From NCBI GenBank assembly GCA_026387805.1, contig JAPLKY010000078.1, forward strand, positions 1 through 8,636: a DNA stretch of 8,636 nt, in the 5' to 3' direction. Numbering within the stretch: position 1 is the first letter of the stretch; each line of letters starts with the position of its first letter. The position numbers were made by a program, and so were the translations under genes. The notes beneath the pieces are model-generated. The model was given only the letters and a program-made list of their open reading frames with translations. It was not told the origin of the DNA and made no database searches. This DNA is from Candidatus Krumholzibacteriia bacterium (GTDB lineage: Bacteria; Krumholzibacteriota; Krumholzibacteriia; Krumholzibacteriales; Krumholzibacteriaceae). Below are positions 4,956-8,636 of the stretch, piece by piece.

Positions 4956-6161
4956 ATGGCATTTTTTATTCTTCGAGCTGCGCTCACCGTCTTCATCATC
5001 GCCTGTCAGTGCGCGGGCGTTTTCTCATGCGCCTCCGCGGCATCGCGGTCGGTGAAGGAGATTCGTTTTCGCACGGAAAGCGACCGCACGCGGATCGTAC
5101 TCGATCTGAGCGGCGAGTCGCGCTACTCGATCCGGACCGCCGACGGCCCCTTCCGGATCGTCGTCGATCTGCCGGGTTGCCGGCTGGCCGATGGCGTCCG
5201 GAACGTCGAGGTGGGGGACGGCGTGCTCGAGCGGATCCGCGTGCACGGTCTGAAAACCGGCGCCCAGGTGGTTCTCGATCTCTCCCGTCGGGCTGCATTC
5301 ACCCATTTTGCCCTGAGGCCGGATTCAGGCAAGCCGCATCGCATCGTCATAGACGTAGCCAAGCCGGAGGCCGGCGGCGAGGGAAGCGTCGCGAAGAAGG
5401 CCGCCGGCGACGCGAATCCCGAGGAGAGGCCGAAACCGGCGGTCCGCGCGCGCGAAGGGGATCGTATCGTCATTATCGATCCCGGGCACGGCGGAGATGC
5501 GCCCGGAACGATATCGCGCAGCGGTATCCAGGAGAAAACGCTCAACTTGAAGCTCGCGAAGATGCTCAAGGCCGAGATCGAGAGGCGTTCGGGGTATCGC
5601 GCGATTCTCGTGAGGGACAGCGATCGCGACGTGCACTGGGTCCGGCGCGTCTCGTTCGCCCGAGAGATGGGAGGCGAGCTCTTCGTCAGTCTGCATTTCA
5701 ACTCGAACCCGAGCCGGAAGATTCGAGGCCTCGAGCTCTACTTTCTTTCGCTGCAGGCCTCGGACGACAATGCGGCGGCCGTCGCGGAGCGCGAGAATCT
5801 GCTCCTCGAGGCGGGCGCCGACAGCGCCGGCTTCAACGACGATCTCAAATCGATCCTGTTCGACGTAAGCCTCGCAAACGCGATACAGCGGAGTTCAGTG
5901 CTCGCGGACGAGGTGGCTTCGGTGCTTCGCGCGGATCCGCCCATCCCGTTCAGGAAGGTCAAGCAGGCGCCGTTGATCGTGCTGCGCGGCATCGCGATGC
6001 CCTCGATTCTCGTCGAGGGAGGCTATCTCTCGAATCGCAAGGAGGCGCAGATCGTTTCAAAGGACGGCTACCTGTCGTGGCTCGCGAAATCGCTCGCCGA
6101 AGGGATCGTCTCATTCCTCGAAAAGCACCCTGACCAGGCGGGCTCGGCCGCCGGGGAATAA
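4956..6161 (+). CDS. N-acetylmuramoyl-L-alanine amidase with AMIN domain (AmiC-like)
   Basis: This 401-residue exported protein has a hydrophobic signal sequence (residues 2-29), an AMIN domain (about 33-136), a charged linker (137-168) and an Amidase_3 domain (170-390). The zinc ligands are H178 (DPGHGG), E193 (IQEKTLN) and H247 (SLHFNS). The catalytic glutamate E354 (ILVEGGYLSN) is also present, so it should cut the bond between N-acetylmuramic acid and L-alanine in periplasmic murein. AMIN domains target such enzymes to peptidoglycan, often at the division site. Residues 266-312, between two core blocks, may be the autoinhibitory helix region known in AmiB/AmiC-type enzymes; I infer this from position only. 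The ATG at 4956 is preferred over a TTG at 4917 because GAGGT lies 5 nt before it and the signal peptide begins there. The YbbR gene starts 13 nt after the stop. Confidence 0.9.
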   Translation: MAFFILRAALTVFIIACQCAGVFSCASAASRSVKEIRFRTESDRTRIVLDLSGESRYSIRTADGPFRIVVDLPGCRLADGVRNVEVGDGVLERIRVHGLKTGAQVVLDLSRRAAFTHFALRPDSGKPHRIVIDVAKPEAGGEGSVAKKAAGDANPEERPKPAVRAREGDRIVIIDPGHGGDAPGTISRSGIQEKTLNLKLAKMLKAEIERRSGYRAILVRDSDRDVHWVRRVSFAREMGGELFVSLHFNSNPSRKIRGLELYFLSLQASDDNAAAVAERENLLLEAGADSAGFNDDLKSILFDVSLANAIQRSSVLADEVASVLRADPPIPFRKVKQAPLIVLRGIAMPSILVEGGYLSNRKEAQIVSKDGYLSWLAKSLAEGIVSFLEKHPDQAGSAAGE

Positions 6162-6174
6162 GCGAGGTCGTGTC

Positions 6175-7116
6175 GTGCGCTTCCAGAATCTGATTCGGGC
6201 CGTAACGGCGAATATCGGGATCAAGATCGTTTCCGTCCTCTTCGCGATCATTCTCTGGCTCTACGTGACCGCCCAGATCGGGGAGAAACAGACCTTCAGG
6301 GTCCCGCTCGATCTCGCCAATATTCCGGAGAGTCTCACCGTCGCGAGCGAAGTGCCGAAAGAGATCTCGATCACGATGCGGGGCGCGCGAAGCGAGCTCA
6401 TGAAGCTCCGGTTTCTGAGCAGGATCAGGGGAACCGTCGATCTCGGCGGCGCGAGAGAGGGGAGAGTCGTCGTGCCGCTCTCGGTGGCGATCCTGAATCT
6501 GCCTTCGGGATTTCCCGCCGGGGACGCGGCGATCACCTCTCCGAAATCGCTGACGCTCGATTTCGAGCGGATCGTCAGCGCATTCGTGCCGGTCACTCCC
6601 GTGTTCCGCGGATCGGTTTCGGAGGAAATGATCATCGTCGGTCAGCCGTCCGTCAATCCCGCCCGGGTGCTCGTGCGCGGCACGGCGGCGGCGATGAGCG
6701 GCATTGCATCCGTCGAGACGGAGCCGATAGAATTGAAAAACAGGCGGAGCGGGTTTTCGCAGGAGGCGATGCTCCGCGTCGGGGAGGGGTGCGAGGTGGT
6801 TCCCCGGAGCGTTCGCATCGAGATCGGGATAGCGAAGAGAGCCGTCCGGACGATGCCGGGGATACCGCCGACTCTGCTTCAGGAGGAGGAAGGCTTCCTG
6901 ATCGAGTACTCGCCGTCGACCGCCTCGCTCACCGTTGAGGGACCCGAGGAACTCATCGACGGGCTCGTGAACGACGACCTGTCCATCATTCTCAGCATTC
7001 CTCCCGGGACGCGGGGGACGAGTCGGATCCAACCGGAGGTCATCGTTCCGCAGGGGATCGATACGTTCTCGATCGACGTGGATTCCTTCGAGGTGAATGT
7101 CGTTCCAAAGCGATAG
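6175..7116 (+). CDS. YbbR-domain (CdaR-like) membrane-anchored protein
   Basis: This 313-residue protein opens with the classic YbbR start, N-x-GIKIVSVLFAIILWLYV, a membrane helix at about 15-33. About three YbbR beta repeats follow outside the membrane, near 38-120, 136-215 and 220-312. In Firmicutes the YbbR protein CdaR controls the c-di-AMP cyclase CdaA, whose gene usually sits directly upstream. Here no cyclase gene is in the window and the upstream gene is a murein amidase. The role may therefore be envelope-related rather than cyclase control, unless cdaA lies elsewhere. The start is GTG at 6175, with GAGG 7 nt upstream and 13 nt after the amidase stop, indicating co-transcription. The family assignment is firm, the function is open. 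Confidence 0.85.
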   Translation: MRFQNLIRAVTANIGIKIVSVLFAIILWLYVTAQIGEKQTFRVPLDLANIPESLTVASEVPKEISITMRGARSELMKLRFLSRIRGTVDLGGAREGRVVVPLSVAILNLPSGFPAGDAAITSPKSLTLDFERIVSAFVPVTPVFRGSVSEEMIIVGQPSVNPARVLVRGTAAAMSGIASVETEPIELKNRRSGFSQEAMLRVGEGCEVVPRSVRIEIGIAKRAVRTMPGIPPTLLQEEEGFLIEYSPSTASLTVEGPEELIDGLVNDDLSIILSIPPGTRGTSRIQPEVIVPQGIDTFSIDVDSFEVNVVPKR

Positions 7117-7126
7117 GGCCGCACTC

Positions 7127-8092
7127 ATGGAAAACGGCGGGAGAGCGAACATACTGGACCGCAGCTACCGGGTGATCTCATCCTGTCTGAACCGGTGGGG
7201 GACGGGCATCGTATTCTCCGCGATCATCGCGCTCGCCTTCGGGGCGCTGTTCTTCAAAGCGGATGATATGGCGCACACGCCCGTCGTGATCGGCGTCTGC
7301 ACGTTCGACTCGGCGCGCGTCGGAAGCACGCTCGATCAGTTCTCCGAGTTCTGCAGAACCAAGGGGTGCGGGGACATTCGCTGGCGGTACCTTCGGCCCG
7401 GTCAGAAGATCGCCGGGTGCGATTTCTACATCATGACGTCGCTCGAGCTCTCCGCGCCGCTGGCGCGGGGGAATCTCGGATGCGCGCTCCTCGCGGCCGA
7501 AAGGGAGGCGCACCGCTATTCGCGGAGCTCCGTCCTCGTGAAAGCGGGCGTCACGGCGCTCCCCGCCCGCGGAGCGCGAATCGTTTTCGGCTCCGCCCGC
7601 TCGGCCGCGGGCTTTCTCGCTCCGTACCGCGCGCTCGAGCGGTCGGGGTACGCCCTCTCGGAGGCATCGATCGAATTCGCCGGTTCGTACCCGGGCGAGG
7701 AGCGCGTCGTGTTCGGCGTGCTGTTCGGCGCCTACGACGCGGGCGGCATTTCCCTCGAACGCCTGCAGGCGCTGAAGAAGGCCGGCATCGTGCGGGACGG
7801 CGAGATCGACGTCCTCTGCGAGGGGGAAGCGCTTCCCGAGATCGTTATCGCCTACGAGCCCTCATCGTACACGCAAGACCGGAGGAACTTCGCACGACAT
7901 CTGCCGCGCGTCTTCGATCGCGTGCCCCATTCGCTTCGAAGCGAGCTCTCCGCGCTCGGAATCGCCGGTTTCTATGCGCCCCGGAAGAGCGATCTCGAGC
8001 TCATCGGGAAGCTCGACGCGATGATTCCGCCCGCGGCGACCGCCGCTCCCCGGGGAGGAGCCGGGGACGTTCGCCGGGATTCCGCGCGATGA
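7127..8092 (+). CDS. Membrane-anchored PhnD-like (periplasmic binding protein type 2) domain protein
   Basis: The chosen form has 321 residues: a short cationic head, one membrane helix (about 24-43), then an exported domain starting TPVVIGVCTF. Residues 150-245 resemble PhnD-type phosphate/phosphonate binding proteins: VFGSARSAAGFLAPYRAL (153-170), the conserved block where FGS-x-S-TSG-PL is usual, then FGAYDAGGISLERL (200-213) and an IAYEPS strand (241-246). No ABC permease or ATPase gene is adjacent, and a membrane anchor replaces a cleaved lipoprotein signal, so transport is doubtful; a sensory or structural role is possible. The C-terminus is a disordered Pro/Ala/Arg tail. The ATG at 7127 has AGGG 8 nt upstream and lies 10 nt after the YbbR stop. 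An in-frame ATG at 7097 would overlap the YbbR gene, with its GAGG only 3 nt away. The family call is moderate. Confidence 0.6.
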   Translation: MENGGRANILDRSYRVISSCLNRWGTGIVFSAIIALAFGALFFKADDMAHTPVVIGVCTFDSARVGSTLDQFSEFCRTKGCGDIRWRYLRPGQKIAGCDFYIMTSLELSAPLARGNLGCALLAAEREAHRYSRSSVLVKAGVTALPARGARIVFGSARSAAGFLAPYRALERSGYALSEASIEFAGSYPGEERVVFGVLFGAYDAGGISLERLQALKKAGIVRDGEIDVLCEGEALPEIVIAYEPSSYTQDRRNFARHLPRVFDRVPHSLRSELSALGIAGFYAPRKSDLELIGKLDAMIPPAATAAPRGGAGDVRRDSAR

Positions 8093-8108
8093 CGGCGAGG
8101 CTCCGTGG

Positions 8109-8137
8109 TTGACCGAAGCGCACGCGGACGGTATATT
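8109..8137 (+). promoter_or_regulatory. Strong sigma-70-type promoter of the vanZ-hisS pair
   Basis: TTGACC (8109-8114) and TATATT (8132-8137), each one base from consensus, are 17 nt apart. The start should fall near 8144, with a leader of about 44 nt. It is the best promoter in the window by total match, along with that of the sigma gene. Confidence 0.7.
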
Positions 8138-8147
8138 AGAACGTTCT
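8138..8147. repeat. Perfect palindrome at the transcription start of vanZ-hisS (operator candidate)
   Basis: AGAACGTTCT is self-complementary over 10 bp. It begins directly after the -10 hexamer and covers the predicted start site, a position where a bound repressor would block transcription. Its length is short enough for chance to be possible, and no regulator gene is adjacent. Confidence 0.35.
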
Positions 8148-8187
8148 CTGCGGCGGCGCTCGCCGGGCCGGAAACGAGGAAGACGCG

Positions 8188-8580
8188 GTGCAATTGAAGA
8201 CCCTGAAGCAATGGCTCCCTTTTTTCGTCTGGGTGATTCTCATATTCGTGGGATCGTCGATTCCCCGGTTGTCGGCGGATCCGTTCGGCATGCCGCCCTA
8301 TTCCGACAAGGTCGCTCATTATCTGGAGTACCTGATCCTCGCCTTTCTCTTCTACCGCGGGATTCGCGGCGAACGATGGCGGATGGGCTTTCCGGCCTGG
8401 TTCGTCGTTCTCGCGACGGGGCTCGCCATCGCGAGCATCGACGAGTATCATCAGGCGTATATTCCCGGGCGCGATGCCAATATCTGGGACTGGACCGCCG
8501 ATATGGCGGGCATCGTGACCGGAGCTCTGATCGGCATGAGACGCTACCGAGGGCTCGCCAGGCGTCCGGAGAAGGTATGA
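8188..8580 (+). CDS. VanZ family membrane protein
   Basis: This 130-residue protein has four hydrophobic segments (about 8-24, 44-60, 70-86 and 104-117) and the VanZ-like signatures SDKVAHYLEYLILAFL (39-54) and DEYHQAYIPGRDANIWDWTADMAG (85-108). The conserved acidic and His residues (D40, H44, E47, D85, E86, H88) are present. VanZ was named for a teicoplanin-resistance accessory gene, but small members like this are widespread and mostly uncharacterised, so no resistance function is implied. The start is GTG at 8188, with GAGGA 7 nt upstream. It has its own promoter, and its TGA overlaps the ATG of hisS by one base pattern (ATGA), suggesting translational coupling. Confidence 0.85.
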   Translation: MQLKTLKQWLPFFVWVILIFVGSSIPRLSADPFGMPPYSDKVAHYLEYLILAFLFYRGIRGERWRMGFPAWFVVLATGLAIASIDEYHQAYIPGRDANIWDWTADMAGIVTGALIGMRRYRGLARRPEKV

Positions 8581-8636
8581 AATACACGAGACCGAGGGGT
8601 ACGAACGATTTCTTCGGAACGCGGATGGAGGACTGG
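8577..8636 (+). CDS. hisS: Histidyl-tRNA synthetase, N-terminal fragment (3' truncated by window edge)
   Basis: The ATG at 8577 overlaps the VanZ stop (ATGA) and follows GGAGAAGG at 8568-8575. Only 20 codons are visible: MKYTRPRGTNDF, then FGTRMEDW. The PRGTNDF block followed by a tryptophan is the usual start of class II histidyl-tRNA synthetase, typically xPxGTxDxLP...W, which charges tRNA-His in the cytoplasm. The short length limits certainty; the pattern and the coupled start both support it. HisZ, the catalytically inactive paralogue, shares this start, though it would be less usual here. Confidence 0.75.
   Translation, partial: MKYTRPRGTNDFFGTRMEDW

Noticed and set aside
4904..6133. 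409-codon plus-strand frame across the amidase gene
   Set aside because: It is a different frame of the amidase region, dominated by Arg/Gly/Ser with no motif, while the AMIN and Amidase_3 motifs fix the true frame.
7097..7126. Earlier ATG for the PhnD-like gene
   Set aside because: Its GAGG is only 3 nt away and it overlaps the YbbR gene; the ATG at 7127 has better spacing. It is not fully excluded.
8138..8147. LexA (SOS) box
   Set aside because: Known LexA sites need spaced arms, such as GAAC-N4-GTTC; here the arms are joined with no gap and the genes are not DNA repair genes.
8188..8580. Antibiotic resistance gene because of the VanZ name
   Set aside because: The VanZ family is broad and no van cluster genes are nearby; the context is a tRNA synthetase gene.
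1..8636. CRISPR arrays, transposases, phage genes, tRNA or rRNA
   Set aside because: I saw no regularly spaced repeats, no integrase or transposase motifs and no cloverleaf or rRNA sequence on either strand.

Overview
The window is GC-rich and encodes a diderm envelope. It carries an LpxH-type lipid A enzyme, an outer-membrane PorV/PorQ-family barrel, and a secreted protein ending in a type IX secretion (T9SS)-like sorting domain. It also carries a short primary-type sigma factor lacking region 1.1, as in Bacteroidota and relatives. Together these point to the FCB superphylum or a neighbouring candidate phylum; Krumholzibacteriota or Eisenbacteria-like lineages would fit. The phylum is an inference, because no marker gene was searched. 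No mobile element, CRISPR array, rRNA or tRNA was seen.

Layout. Positions 1-600 hold the C-terminal end of a secreted or surface protein. A good promoter (646-674) follows and drives a PorV/PorQ-family gene (701-1630). Convergent to it, overlapping by 40 bp at the 3' ends, is an lpxH-type gene on the minus strand (1591-2349). Between lpxH and the divergent sigma factor lies a dense 460-bp control region. It holds a minus-strand terminator, a probable lpxH promoter with a dyad over its -10, two adjacent perfect dyads touching the -35 of a consensus sigma-70-type promoter, and a predicted structured leader of about 170 nt reaching the sigma start codon. The sigma gene (2810-3709) ends at a strong intrinsic terminator. 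Then come a membrane-anchored M23 peptidase (3909-4823), an AMIN-amidase_3 N-acetylmuramoyl-L-alanine amidase (4956-6161), a YbbR-domain protein (6172-7116 region) and an unusual membrane-anchored PhnD-like binding protein (7127-8092). The last three are closely spaced and probably form one operon. A further strong promoter (8109-8137) precedes a VanZ-family gene whose stop overlaps the start of a truncated histidyl-tRNA synthetase gene (8577 to the window edge).

How the parts work together. Most genes concern the cell envelope: lipid A synthesis, outer-membrane export, peptidoglycan hydrolysis and a YbbR protein. They sit around a housekeeping-type sigma factor. Four promoter candidates share a TTGAC- or TTGTC-type -35, exactly 17 nt of spacer, and a -10 beginning TA and ending T, which fits recognition by such a sigma factor. 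Nothing here proves a wholly new system. The best candidates for novelty are the sigma factor's leader and operator region (2572-2809) and the orphan PhnD-like protein downstream of the YbbR gene.
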